From: JAIOYV01 sp964388245
GTDB taxonomy: Bacteria > Bacteroidota > Bacteroidia > Bacteroidales > M50B96
Assembly: GCA_964388245.1 (NCBI GenBank)
Contig: CAYLZH010000043.1
Span: forward strand, 1-23,325
Length of the DNA stretch: 23,325 nucleotides
Direction of reading: 5' to 3'
Shown: piece by piece, positions 14,892 to 23,237 of the stretch
Position numbering within the stretch: position 1 is the stretch's first letter
How the letters are laid out: each line of letters opens with the position of its first letter
Made by a program: the position numbers and the translations under genes
Notes under the pieces: model-generated
Seen by the model: the letters and a program-made list of their open reading frames with translations, nothing else
Told to the model about the DNA's origin: nothing
Database searches by the model: none

Positions 14892-17800
14892 TTATTCCAG
14901 GTTTACACTCAGACCCAGGCCCCTCAATTCGTGAAGTAACACATTCAACGATTCAGGTATGCCGGGTGTTGGCATGGTATCTCCTTTTACAATGGCTTCG
15001 TAAGCTTTTGCCCTTCCAATGACATCATCGGATTTAACAGTAAGAATTTCCTGAAGGATATGTGACGCTCCAAATGCTTCAAGAGCCCAAACCTCCATTT
15101 CCCCGAATCGCTGTCCGCCGAACTGCGCTTTCCCACCAAGGGGTTGCTGTGTGATAAGTGAATACGGGCCTATCGACCTGGCATGCATCTTATCATCAAC
15201 CATATGCCCAAGCTTAATCATGTAAATTATACCCACGGTTGCAGGCTGGTCGAATTTTTCACCGGTACCACCATCGTACAGATAGGTCTTACCGTAGCGG
15301 GGAACATTTGCCTTGTCGGTGTATTCATTTATTTGATCGAGCGAAGCACCGTCGAAGATAGGTGTGGCGAATTTCAGACCAAGTTCTTTTCCTGCCCAAC
15401 CAAGAACAGTTTCATAAATCTGACCCAGATTCATCCTTGATGGCACACCTAAAGGATTCAGCACAATATCAACCGAAGACCCATCAGCTAAGAATGGCAT
15501 ATCTTCTTCGCGGACAATACGGGCAACAATTCCTTTGTTTCCATGGCGCCCTGCCATCTTATCCCCAACTTTAATCTTACGTTTTTTGGCGATATAAACT
15601 TTTGCAAGTTTGATAATACCGGCTGGTAGCTCGTCACCAATGGTAACGTTGTACTTCTCCCTTTTGTTTTCGGATTCGTATTCCTTATATCTGATTAAAT
15701 AATTATGAAGCAATGATTTAATCAGATCGTTTTTGTTCTTATCGGTTGTCCATTTGTTTGGATTAACATTCAGGTAATCGACTTCGGAAAGAAGTTTCTG
15801 AGTGAATTTAACACCTTTTGGAATAATATCCTCGGCAAAATAGTTCTTTACACCTTGTGATGTTTTTCCATTTACCAGCGAGAAAAGTTTATCCAACATC
15901 CTGTTGTTCAGAGTTGATATTCGCTGATTAAAGATTTCATCAATTTTATCGATCTTGGGCTTTTCGTTTGCCTTAATCTTTTTGTCTTTAACCGATCGTG
16001 AAAACAATTTCTTGTCGATTACTACCCCTTGCAGTGATGGAGGCGCTTTTAATGAAGCATCCTTCACATCGCCGGCTTTATCTCCAAAAATTGCACGCAA
16101 GAGCTTTTCTTCCGGCGATGGATCCGATTCCCCTTTTGGAGTAATCTTTCCGATAAGAATATCGCCTGGCTGAACATTAGCCCCAATACGGATTAATCCG
16201 TTTTCGTCGAGGTTTTTTGTTGCTTCTTCGCTCACGTTCGGAATATCGGAGGTTAACTCTTCAAGCCCCCGTTTTGTGTCACGAACTTCCAGGACATACT
16301 CATCAATATGAATCGAAGTAAAAATGTCTTCGCGCACAACCTTTTCAGAAATAACAATTGCATCTTCAAAATTATATCCTTTCCAGGGCATAAATGCAAC
16401 TTTCAGGTTTCTTCCAAGTGCAATTTCGCCATCCTCTGTTCCGTATCCTTCACACAATACTTGTCCATCAATTACCTGATCTCCTTTTTTGACAACCGGT
16501 TTTAGGTTGATGCATGTGTTCTGGTTTGTTTTTTTATACTTGGGAAGATAGTAACGTTTTGTATTTTCGCTGAAAGAAACAAATTGCTCTTCCTCGCTAC
16601 GTTCGTAACGGATCACAATTTCGTTGGCATCAACATATTCAACAACACCGTTGCCTTCAGCAATGATTAATATCCTGGAATCCTTGGCAGTTGTCGACTC
16701 AATACCTGTACCAACAATAGGGGCTTCGGGTTGTAACAATGGAACAGCCTGCCTCATCATGTTCGACCCCATCAAGGCCCTGTTTGCATCGTCGTGCTCG
16801 AGGAATGGGATTAGGGATGCGGCAATTGAAGCAATCTGGTTAGGTGCAACATCTTTCAGGTTGACCTCGTTATTTTCAACCAGTGGAAAATCCCCTTCGT
16901 ATCGGGCTTTTACTTTGTCGTTGATAAAGTTTCCATCGTCGTCGACAACAGCATTTGCCTGAGCAATAATCTTAGCTTCTTCCTCCTCGGCACTCAGGTA
17001 AATTACTCCTTCATTATCAAGGTTTACTTGTCCTTCAGCTACGTTCCGGTATGGGGTTTCAATAAAGCCAAGTTTGTTAATTTTTGCATATACACAAAGT
17101 GATGAAATCAATCCAATATTTGGTCCTTCAGGAGTCTCAATCGGGCATAAGCGACCGTAGTGTGTATAGTGAACATCACGTACCTCGAAACCTGCCCTTT
17201 CTCTTGACAAACCTCCCGGTCCTAATGCTGACATACGACGCTTGTGTGTCATTTCGGCTAAAGGATTGGTTTGATCCATAAACTGGGAAAGCTGGTTAGT
17301 TCCGAAAAATGAGTTAATTACCGATGATAGTGTTTTCGAATTGATAAGGTCGATTGGTGTAAATACTTCATTGTCGCGAACATTCATACGTTCACGAATT
17401 GTTCTTGCCATTCTTGCCAGACCAACGCCAAACTGATTTGCCAACTGTTCACCAACTGTTCGTACACGCCTGTTACTGAGGTGATCGATATCATCAACAT
17501 CGGTTTTCGAATTAATCAGCTCAATCAGGTATTTTATAATTTGAATAATGTCTTCCTTTGTGAGGACTTTTACATCCATCGCTGTGCTAAGTCCCAGCTT
17601 TTTGTTAATTCTATAGCGTCCAACTTCACCAAGATCGTATCGTTTATCGGAAAAGAACAGCTTATCAATTACATCCCTGGCAGTGGCGTCATCTGGTGGC
17701 TCGGAGTTTCTTAACTGACGGTAGATGTGAAGGACAGCTTCTTTTTCAGAGTTACATGGATCTTTTTGTAAGGTGTTGTATATGATCGCATAATCTGAAA

Positions 17801-18695
17801 GGTTTTGGTTTTCTTTGTGAAGAAGAATTGTTTTTGAACCGGAATCGACAATAGATTCAATATGTTCACTTTCAATAACAGTTTCCCGGTCGATTATTAC
17901 TACATTCCGTTCGATAGACACAACTTCTCCGGTATCCTCATCAACAAAATCTTCGACCCAGGATTTAAGCACCCTGGCGGCGAGCTTTCTGCCTACTACT
18001 TTTTTAAGGCCTGTTTTCGATACTTTTACTTCGTCGGCTAGATCGAATATTTCAAGAATTTCTTTATCGCTTTCGTAGCCTATTGCACGAAGCAGCGTGG
18101 TGACCGGAAGTTTCTTTTTCCGATCGATATAAGCATACATCACTGCATTAATATCAGTGGCAAATTCCATCCACGATCCTTTAAATGGAATTATCCTCGA
18201 CGAATAAAGCTTGGTGCCGTTTGCATGTAGGCTTTGTCCGAAGAAAACGCCTGGCGACCGGTGTAACTGGGAAACTACAACTCTTTCTGCTCCATTTATT
18301 ACAAAAGTACCTTTGGGGGTCATATATGGCACCGTACCCAGAAAAACATCCTGGATAACTGTATCGAAATCTTCATGCTCCGGATCGGTACAGTAAAGTT
18401 TTAGTTTGGCCTTTAATGGTACACTATAGGTCAATCCGCGTTCGATACATTCTTCGATGGTATACCTGGGAGGATCAATATAATAATCGATGAATTCGAG
18501 GACAAAATTGTTCCTTGTATCAGAAATGGGAAAATTCTCGCTAAAAACCTGGTTTAATCCTTCCTTCCTCCTTTGCTCAGGTGTAGTATTGAGCTGAAAA
18601 AATTCGGTAAATGATTTTAATTGAATTTCAAGAAAATCGGGATAATCTAATTTATTTTGTGCTGATGAAAAGCTTATTCGATTAGTTGAAGACAT
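14892..18695 (-). CDS. rpoB: DNA-directed RNA polymerase subunit beta
   Basis: Full-length beta subunit, 1267 residues. The rifampicin-binding cluster GTNQLSQFMDQTNPLAEMTHKRRMSALGPGG (465-494, quoted in blocks by position) is wild type at the main resistance positions: D474, H484 and S489 correspond to E. coli D516, H526 and S531, so the protein should be rifampicin-sensitive. Further hallmarks are GRLCPIETPEGPNIGLI, KVGDKMAGRHGNKGIV and the C-terminal GGKAQFGGQRFGEMEVWALEAFGA. No frameshift was found. It lies 101 bp after rplL, separated by a hairpin with T run that probably attenuates polymerase expression relative to the more abundant ribosomal proteins. No SD precedes the ATG. Confidence 0.99.
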   Translation of the reverse strand: MSSTNRISFSSAQNKLDYPDFLEIQLKSFTEFFQLNTTPEQRRKEGLNQVFSENFPISDTRNNFVLEFIDYYIDPPRYTIEECIERGLTYSVPLKAKLKLYCTDPEHEDFDTVIQDVFLGTVPYMTPKGTFVINGAERVVVSQLHRSPGVFFGQSLHANGTKLYSSRIIPFKGSWMEFATDINAVMYAYIDRKKKLPVTTLLRAIGYESDKEILEIFDLADEVKVSKTGLKKVVGRKLAARVLKSWVEDFVDEDTGEVVSIERNVVIIDRETVIESEHIESIVDSGSKTILLHKENQNLSDYAIIYNTLQKDPCNSEKEAVLHIYRQLRNSEPPDDATARDVIDKLFFSDKRYDLGEVGRYRINKKLGLSTAMDVKVLTKEDIIQIIKYLIELINSKTDVDDIDHLSNRRVRTVGEQLANQFGVGLARMARTIRERMNVRDNEVFTPIDLINSKTLSSVINSFFGTNQLSQFMDQTNPLAEMTHKRRMSALGPGGLSRERAGFEVRDVHYTHYGRLCPIETPEGPNIGLISSLCVYAKINKLGFIETPYRNVAEGQVNLDNEGVIYLSAEEEEAKIIAQANAVVDDDGNFINDKVKARYEGDFPLVENNEVNLKDVAPNQIASIAASLIPFLEHDDANRALMGSNMMRQAVPLLQPEAPIVGTGIESTTAKDSRILIIAEGNGVVEYVDANEIVIRYERSEEEQFVSFSENTKRYYLPKYKKTNQNTCINLKPVVKKGDQVIDGQVLCEGYGTEDGEIALGRNLKVAFMPWKGYNFEDAIVISEKVVREDIFTSIHIDEYVLEVRDTKRGLEELTSDIPNVSEEATKNLDENGLIRIGANVQPGDILIGKITPKGESDPSPEEKLLRAIFGDKAGDVKDASLKAPPSLQGVVIDKKLFSRSVKDKKIKANEKPKIDKIDEIFNQRISTLNNRMLDKLFSLVNGKTSQGVKNYFAEDIIPKGVKFTQKLLSEVDYLNVNPNKWTTDKNKNDLIKSLLHNYLIRYKEYESENKREKYNVTIGDELPAGIIKLAKVYIAKKRKIKVGDKMAGRHGNKGIVARIVREEDMPFLADGSSVDIVLNPLGVPSRMNLGQIYETVLGWAGKELGLKFATPIFDGASLDQINEYTDKANVPRYGKTYLYDGGTGEKFDQPATVGIIYMIKLGHMVDDKMHARSIGPYSLITQQPLGGKAQFGGQRFGEMEVWALEAFGASHILQEILTVKSDDVIGRAKAYEAIVKGDTMPTPGIPESLNVLLHELRGLGLSVNLE

Positions 18696-18731
18696 GGATT
18701 CAATGATTTTGTTAAACTATTATATAACAAC

Positions 18732-18767
18732 AAAAAGGCTTAATCCCGATTAAATCGGGACTAAACC
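18732..18767 (-). terminator. Attenuator-like hairpin between rplL and rpoB
   Basis: On the minus strand a 14-bp stem (two G-T wobbles) is formed by 18767-18754 and 18750-18737, with a 3-base TTA loop, followed at once by five Ts (18736-18732). This is the textbook form of an intrinsic terminator, 29 bp after the rplL stop and 41 bp before the rpoB ATG. As rpoB must still be expressed, partial termination (attenuation) is the likely role, comparable to the rplL-rpoB attenuator of E. coli. Confidence 0.7.
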
Positions 18768-18796
18768 CATAATACCTTTCTATTTGGTGTTGCCTT

Positions 18797-19171
18797 TTAT
18801 TTAAGTTCAACCTCTGCTCCTGCTTCTTCAAGTTTTGCTTTTAATGCTTCAGCTTCATCTTTTGGAACACCTTCTTTTATTGGACCAGGTGCTGAATCGA
18901 CAACACCTTTCGCTTCTTTCAGACCAAGTCCGGTTAATTCCTTAACCAACTTAACAATTTGAAGTTTTGCGCCTCCTGCTGATGTTAAGATAACATCAAA
19001 TTCAGTTTTTTCTTCAACTGCTGCTGCTTCGTCTCCTGCTGCAGGTCCTGCTACTACAGCTGCTGCTGCCGGCTCAATTCCATACTCGTCTTTGAGGATG
19101 CCTGCTAATTCGTTTACTTCCTTAACAGTTAAGTTAACCAATTGTTCTGCAAATGCTTTTAAATCTGCCAT
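18797..19171 (-). CDS. rplL: 50S ribosomal protein L7/L12
   Basis: A 124-residue stalk protein that recruits and activates translational GTPases. The N-terminal dimerisation domain (FAEQLVNLTVKEVNELAGILKDEYG) binds L10, a low-complexity Ala-rich hinge (PAAAAVVAGPAAGDEAAA) follows, and the C-terminal globular domain (TEFDVILTSAGGAKLQIVKLVKELTGLGLKEAK quoted in part) contacts elongation factors. Length and domain order are standard. It is 34 bp after rplJ, so the two are coexpressed, which suits the multi-copy L10(L7/L12) complex. Confidence 0.98.
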   Translation of the reverse strand: MADLKAFAEQLVNLTVKEVNELAGILKDEYGIEPAAAAVVAGPAAGDEAAAVEEKTEFDVILTSAGGAKLQIVKLVKELTGLGLKEAKGVVDSAPGPIKEGVPKDEAEALKAKLEEAGAEVELK

Positions 19172-19205
19172 TTTTCTATTTTTTTAATAATAATTTAAAC
19201 TAGTT

Positions 19206-19727
19206 TTAATTGTCTTTTTCTGCAATTGTTTCGAGAACTCCATGTAGGATATTTGCTCCTGATTGTAATGAAGAGATAACACTCTTTGCCGGCGATTGTA
19301 ACAACAGAACTATATCTGCAATTAACTCTTCGCGCGATTTGATTGAGGCAAGTGTTTCTAACATATCATCACCTACATAAATTGATTCCTCAACATAGGC
19401 AGCCTTTAATATTGGCTTTTCATTTGTTTTCCGAAATTCCTTTATGAGTTTTGCAGGTGCATTACCCTGTTCAGTAAACATTACTGCTGTTGGGCCTTTT
19501 AAAACATCAAGCAATTCATTATATTCACCTTCGGATTTCTCTAATGCTTTACTGAAAAGTGTGTTTTTTACAACCAGTAATTTAATGCCGTTTTTGAAAC
19601 ACTGACGGCGCAAATTACTTGTTTCTTCAGCATTCAGATCTCCGATATCGGTTAAATAAAAATGATTGTTGATTTTTATTTGGTCAACGATATTCTCAAT
19701 TATTGCATCTTTTTCTTCGCGTTTCAT
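19206..19727 (-). CDS. rplJ: 50S ribosomal protein L10
   Basis: A 173-residue base of the ribosomal stalk, holding L7/L12 dimers through its C-terminal helix and binding 23S rRNA. Family blocks seen: FYLTDIGDLNAEETSNLRRQ, KLLVVKNTLFSKAL and GPTAVMFTEQGNAPAKLIKEF. Only 28 bp separate it from rplA, so there is no room for the long L10-binding leader that precedes rplJ in E. coli; autoregulation by L10, if present, must use a structure elsewhere. Confidence 0.97.
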   Translation of the reverse strand: MKREEKDAIIENIVDQIKINNHFYLTDIGDLNAEETSNLRRQCFKNGIKLLVVKNTLFSKALEKSEGEYNELLDVLKGPTAVMFTEQGNAPAKLIKEFRKTNEKPILKAAYVEESIYVGDDMLETLASIKSREELIADIVLLLQSPAKSVISSLQSGANILHGVLETIAEKDN

Positions 19728-19755
19728 GCTACTTAATCGTTTTCAAATAAAAACT

Positions 19756-20448
19756 TTAATCAATAGATTTGGTATCTATTTGTATCCCCGGGCTCATGGT
19801 ACTTGAGAGATAGATACTTTTAACATAGGTACCTTTTGCAGCCGTAGGCTTCAATTTAAGAATAGTACTGATTAATTCTTTGGCGTTTTCAATTATTTGT
19901 GTTTTGTTGAATGAAACTTTACCAATGGAAGCGTGAATTATTCCGTATTTATCTACTTTAAAATCAATTTTTCCAGATTTAACCTCTTTTACAGCCTTGC
20001 CAATTTCCATTGTTACAGTACCACTTTTTGGGTTGGGCATTAAACCCCTGGGGCCGAGAATACGTCCCAATTGTCCAACTTTTCCCATAACCGGTGGCAT
20101 TGTAATAATAACGTCGACATCTGTCCATCCATCTTTAATTTTCTGAACATATTCGTCGAGGCCTACGTAATCGGCTCCTGCATCTGAGGCTTCTTGTTCT
20201 TTGTCTGGTGTGCACATTACAAGAACTTTCTTTTCTTTACCTGTGCCATGTGGTAAAGTTGTAATTCCCCTTACCATTTGGTTGGCTTTTCGGGGGTCTA
20301 CGCCGAGGCGCACATCCATATCGACCGAGGCATCAAACTTTGTAAAGCTTACCTCTTTGACCAGTTCTGCAGCTTCTGATATTGAATAGCTTTTCAGAGC
20401 GTCGATCTTAGCATATGCTGTTTTTTGTTTTTTCGTCAATTTAGCCAT
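19756..20448 (-). CDS. rplA: 50S ribosomal protein L1
   Basis: A 230-residue two-domain protein forming the L1 stalk of the large subunit, which moves with deacylated tRNA leaving the E site. Typical segments: FDASVDMDVRLGVDPRKANQMVRG, LPHGTGKEKKVLV, LGRILGPRGLMPNPKSGTV and the C-terminal KPTAAKGTYVKSIYLSSTM. Length is normal. It starts 20 bp after rplK and belongs to the same transcription unit; in many bacteria L1 represses the rplK-rplA message, but no copy of its binding site was identified here. Confidence 0.98.
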   Translation of the reverse strand: MAKLTKKQKTAYAKIDALKSYSISEAAELVKEVSFTKFDASVDMDVRLGVDPRKANQMVRGITTLPHGTGKEKKVLVMCTPDKEQEASDAGADYVGLDEYVQKIKDGWTDVDVIITMPPVMGKVGQLGRILGPRGLMPNPKSGTVTMEIGKAVKEVKSGKIDFKVDKYGIIHASIGKVSFNKTQIIENAKELISTILKLKPTAAKGTYVKSIYLSSTMSPGIQIDTKSID

Positions 20449-20468
20449 GATTTACTAATCTCTTTAAA

Positions 20469-20909
20469 TTAAGCACTTGGGAACTCACCCTTAACGATTA
20501 TACCCATACTGCGTGCAGTTCCTGCAACCATACGCATGGCTGATTCAATTTTAAATGCGTTTAAATCAGGCATTTTATCTTCAGCAATAATCTTAACCTG
20601 ATCCCACGTTATGGTTGCAACTTTGTTCCTGTTTGGTTCAGCCGAACCGGATTTGATTTTTGCTTGTTCCAGAATTTGTACTGCTACAGGTGGCCGCTTG
20701 ATTATAAAGTCAAATGATTTGTCTTTATAAACAGTAATGATTACAGGCAGCACTTTTCCCGCACTTTCCTGGGTTCTTGCGTTAAACTGCTTGCAGAACT
20801 CCATAATATTTACTCCCTTGGCTCCTAAAGCCGGCCCAACAGGAGGCGATGGATTTGCGGCTCCACCTTTAATTTGTAATTTAATTAATCCTTCTACTTC
20901 TTTTGCCAT
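20469..20909 (-). CDS. rplK: 50S ribosomal protein L11
   Basis: A 146-residue protein of the GTPase-associated centre, binding 23S rRNA near the factor site. The N-terminal proline-rich block (GGAANPSPPVGPALGAKGVN, about residues 15-34) includes the prolines implicated in thiostrepton sensitivity, and the C-terminal RNA-binding domain is complete (MRMVAGTARSMGIIV). Length is standard. It follows nusG by 47 bp. Confidence 0.98.
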   Translation of the reverse strand: MAKEVEGLIKLQIKGGAANPSPPVGPALGAKGVNIMEFCKQFNARTQESAGKVLPVIITVYKDKSFDFIIKRPPVAVQILEQAKIKSGSAEPNRNKVATITWDQVKIIAEDKMPDLNAFKIESAMRMVAGTARSMGIIVKGEFPSA

Positions 20910-20956
20910 CGTATACTGTTTGTATTATTGATCTCTTAGGCAGGTCACCAGTTGTT

Positions 20957-21505
20957 CTATTCTTTTTCAACTTGCATAAAGCTGAGTTCGAGAGGTGTTT
21001 TCCTACCAAAGATTTTTACCATTACTTTAAGTTTCTTCTTTTCTTCATTTACTTCTTCGATAATCCCACTAAAACTGTTAAATGGTCCGTCGATTACTTT
21101 CACAGGTTCACCCACATAGAATGGGATATTCAATTCTTCATCACTTTCGGCTAATTCGTCTACTTTCCCAAGAATACGGTTAACTTCAGCCATTCTTATT
21201 GGAGTAGGATCTCCTCCTTTTTCGGTTCCAAGAAAACCTATAACGTTTGGTATGTTTCTGATGATATGTGGAATTTCTCCTACTAATGCTGCTTCAATGA
21301 GAATATATCCAGGAAAAAAGTTTCGTTCCTTGCTTATTTTTTTTCCCTTTCTTATTTGGTATATCTTCTCTTTTGGTATAAGTACCTGCGATACAAAATC
21401 GTCAAGTTTAAGACGGGAAATTTCGTTTTCGATATATTCCTTTACTTTGTTCTCTTTGCCGCCTATGGCCCGAACAACATACCATTTTTTGTCAGTATCT
21501 CCCAT
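20957..21505 (-). CDS. nusG: Transcription termination/antitermination protein NusG
   Basis: A 182-residue elongation factor that binds RNA polymerase and couples it to Rho or the ribosome. The N-terminal NGN domain (KWYVVRAIGGKENKVKEYIE, FFPGYILIEA) is followed by a KOW domain (EPVKVIDGPFNSFSGIIEEV) that ends the protein. The length matches housekeeping NusG and no loop of the specialised UpxY/RfaH type is evident, so despite the nearby glycan locus it is not a capsule-specific paralog. It starts 24 bp after secE, the usual neighbour. Confidence 0.98.
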   Translation of the reverse strand: MGDTDKKWYVVRAIGGKENKVKEYIENEISRLKLDDFVSQVLIPKEKIYQIRKGKKISKERNFFPGYILIEAALVGEIPHIIRNIPNVIGFLGTEKGGDPTPIRMAEVNRILGKVDELAESDEELNIPFYVGEPVKVIDGPFNSFSGIIEEVNEEKKKLKVMVKIFGRKTPLELSFMQVEKE

Positions 21506-21529
21506 CTTAATTGCGACCGTTTTAAACGA

Positions 21530-21721
21530 TTAGTAGAACAATCCGTAAATCAATTGCATTAGATTGCGGAACGATGCGTCCATAAGCGCAACAACAAGTG
21601 CAATAATCAATGAAGCTACCATTACAACAACTGCACTATTCTGAAGTTCAGCCCAGGTTGGCCAGGTTACTTTATTAACTAATTCGTTGTATGTTTCTTC
21701 TATGTAAGCTTTTATTTTCAT
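21530..21721 (-). CDS. secE: Preprotein translocase subunit SecE
   Basis: A 63-residue, single-span SecE that clamps SecY in the SecYEG translocon. The cytoplasmic amphipathic part (YIEETYNELVNKVTWPTWAEL) carries the family's VTWPTW block and precedes one transmembrane helix (SAVVVMVASLIIALVVALMD). The frame is open further upstream to 21859, but that extension is the tRNA-Trp gene read as protein. The ATG at 21719-21721 gives the expected length. It lies 17 bp beyond the tRNA CCA and 24 bp before nusG. Confidence 0.95.
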   Translation of the reverse strand: MKIKAYIEETYNELVNKVTWPTWAELQNSAVVVMVASLIIALVVALMDASFRNLMQLIYGLFY

Positions 21722-21738
21722 TGTTTTGTGCTTCTGCT

Positions 21739-21814
21739 TGGCACGGGTGGAAAGAATCGAACTCTCAACCTTTGGTTTTGGAGACCACTGCTCTACCAAT
21801 TGAGCTACACCCGT
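21739..21814 (-). tRNA. tRNA-Trp (anticodon CCA)
   Basis: Full cloverleaf on the minus strand: acceptor ACGGGTG/CACCCGT, D stem GCTC/GAGC, anticodon loop CTCCAAA, T loop TTCGATT, discriminator G and an encoded 3' CCA (21739-21741). The anticodon CCA reads UGG. The top anticodon-stem pair (27-43) is a G-A mismatch; the other four pairs are normal. Its place between tuf and secE is the common bacterial arrangement. Confidence 0.97.
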
Positions 21815-21822
21815 GTTTTTAT

Positions 21823-21854
21823 AAAAAGAAGCTCGGCAAAGTGACCCTTGCCGA
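21823..21854 (-). terminator. Terminator-like hairpin between tuf and tRNA-Trp
   Basis: On the minus strand TCGGCAA (21854-21848) pairs with TTGCCGA (21839-21833), extended inward by G-T and G-C pairs to a GTCA tetraloop, with a T-rich TTCTTTTT shortly after. It begins about 33 bp beyond the tuf stop. It may partly terminate tuf transcription or mark the processing point before tRNA-Trp. Confidence 0.5.
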
Positions 21855-21886
21855 AGCATCTTTCCATATATTTTTGTTGTTGTATC

Positions 21887-23074
21887 TTAGTCCATTACTT
21901 CGATAATCTGGCCTGCACCAACTGTTCGGCCACCTTCGCGGATAGCAAAACGTAATCCAACATTACATGCTACCGGATAAATAAGGTTTACATTGATTGT
22001 TACATTATCGCCTGGCATTACCATTTCAACACCTTCAGGAAGTTTAATTTCACCGGTAACATCAAGTGTACGGAGATAGAACTGTGGACGATAATTGTTA
22101 TGGAATGGTGTATGACGTCCACCTTCTTCTTTCTTCAATACATACACTTCAGCTTTGAATATTGTATGAGGTTTGATTGATCCTGGCCATGCAATTACCA
22201 TTCCACGCTTTATTTCTTTCTTGTCTACACCACGTAATAATAACCCTACGTTATCACCAGCTTCACCGCGATCAAGAATTTTACGGAACATTTCAACTCC
22301 TGTAACAACTGTCTTGCGTCCTTCAGCACCTAATCCAATTAAGTTTACTTCGTCGCCCGAATTGATAATTCCAGTTTCAATTCTACCAGTGGCAACTGTT
22401 CCACGACCAGTAATTGAGAATACGTCTTCGACCGGCATTAAGAATGGTTTTTCGTTGTCACGTGGAGGTATAGGTATCCAGGTGTCAACATGTTCCATTA
22501 ATTCAACAATTTTTTCTTCCCACTTTGGTTCTGCATTCATTGCTCCTAATGCAGATCCATAAATAACAGGGGTATTATCGCCATCGAATTCATAGAAGTC
22601 TAACAATTCGCGGACTTCCATTTCGATAAGTTCGAGAAGTTCCTCATCGTCAACCATGTCAACCTTGTTGATAAATACAACAAGTTTAGGTACATTTACC
22701 TGACGTGCAAGAAGGATATGCTCGCGGGTTTGAGGCATAGGGCCATCAGTACCTGCAACAACTATAATGGCGCCATCCATTTGGGCAGCACCTGTAACCA
22801 TGTTTTTTACGTAATCAGCGTGACCAGGACAGTCAACGTGAGCGTAGTGACGGTTTGCTGTCTGATACTCAACGTGAGCAGTATTAATTGTAATACCCCT
22901 TTCTTTTTCTTCAGGTGCATTATCAATTGCGTCAAAAGATTTAATTTCCGATAAACCTTGCTTTGCTAAAACCATTGTTATAGCAGCGGTTAAGGTAGTT
23001 TTTCCATGGTCAACATGACCGATAGTGCCGATGTTTACGTGAGGCTTCGACCTATCAAATTTTTCTTTAGCCAT
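21887..23074 (-). CDS. tuf: Elongation factor Tu
   Basis: A 395-residue GTPase that delivers aminoacyl-tRNA to the ribosome. All G motifs are intact: GHVDHGKT (19-26), RGITI (59-63), DCPGH (81-85) and NKVD (136-139). Beta-barrel domains 2 and 3 follow and the protein ends in the standard GAGQIIEVMD. No SD precedes the ATG, typical for highly expressed Bacteroidota genes. It sits between tRNA-Thr (54 bp before) and tRNA-Trp, and may share a transcript with them. Confidence 0.99.
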   Translation of the reverse strand: MAKEKFDRSKPHVNIGTIGHVDHGKTTLTAAITMVLAKQGLSEIKSFDAIDNAPEEKERGITINTAHVEYQTANRHYAHVDCPGHADYVKNMVTGAAQMDGAIIVVAGTDGPMPQTREHILLARQVNVPKLVVFINKVDMVDDEELLELIEMEVRELLDFYEFDGDNTPVIYGSALGAMNAEPKWEEKIVELMEHVDTWIPIPPRDNEKPFLMPVEDVFSITGRGTVATGRIETGIINSGDEVNLIGLGAEGRKTVVTGVEMFRKILDRGEAGDNVGLLLRGVDKKEIKRGMVIAWPGSIKPHTIFKAEVYVLKKEEGGRHTPFHNNYRPQFYLRTLDVTGEIKLPEGVEMVMPGDNVTINVNLIYPVACNVGLRFAIREGGRTVGAGQIIEVMD

Positions 23075-23128
23075 AACTTAATTTCTATTAGTTTAATTAT
23101 TATTCTTTTTTAAATGCTTTTCTGTTTG

Positions 23129-23200
<72 letters not shown>

Positions 23201-23213
23201 ATAAATGCCAAAT

Positions 23214-23237
23214 CGATTCAAATCGCAACTTGAATCG
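23214..23237. repeat. Inverted repeat upstream of tRNA-Thr
   Basis: CGATTCAA (23214-23221) and TTGAATCG (23230-23237) form a perfect 8-bp inverted repeat with an 8-base spacer, 14 bp upstream of the tRNA-Thr 5' end on the minus strand. It could be a precursor-processing hairpin in a tRNA transcript coming from beyond the window, or a protein-binding site. No T run follows. Confidence 0.35.

Noticed and set aside
20957..21505. Possibility that NusG is a capsule-type UpxY/RfaH paralog
   Set aside because: It lies in the housekeeping secE-nusG-rplK order and has standard NGN and KOW domains.
21722..21859. N-terminal extension of the secE frame (46 extra residues)
   Set aside because: The extension reads through the tRNA-Trp gene; SecE of 63 residues starting at 21721 matches the family length.
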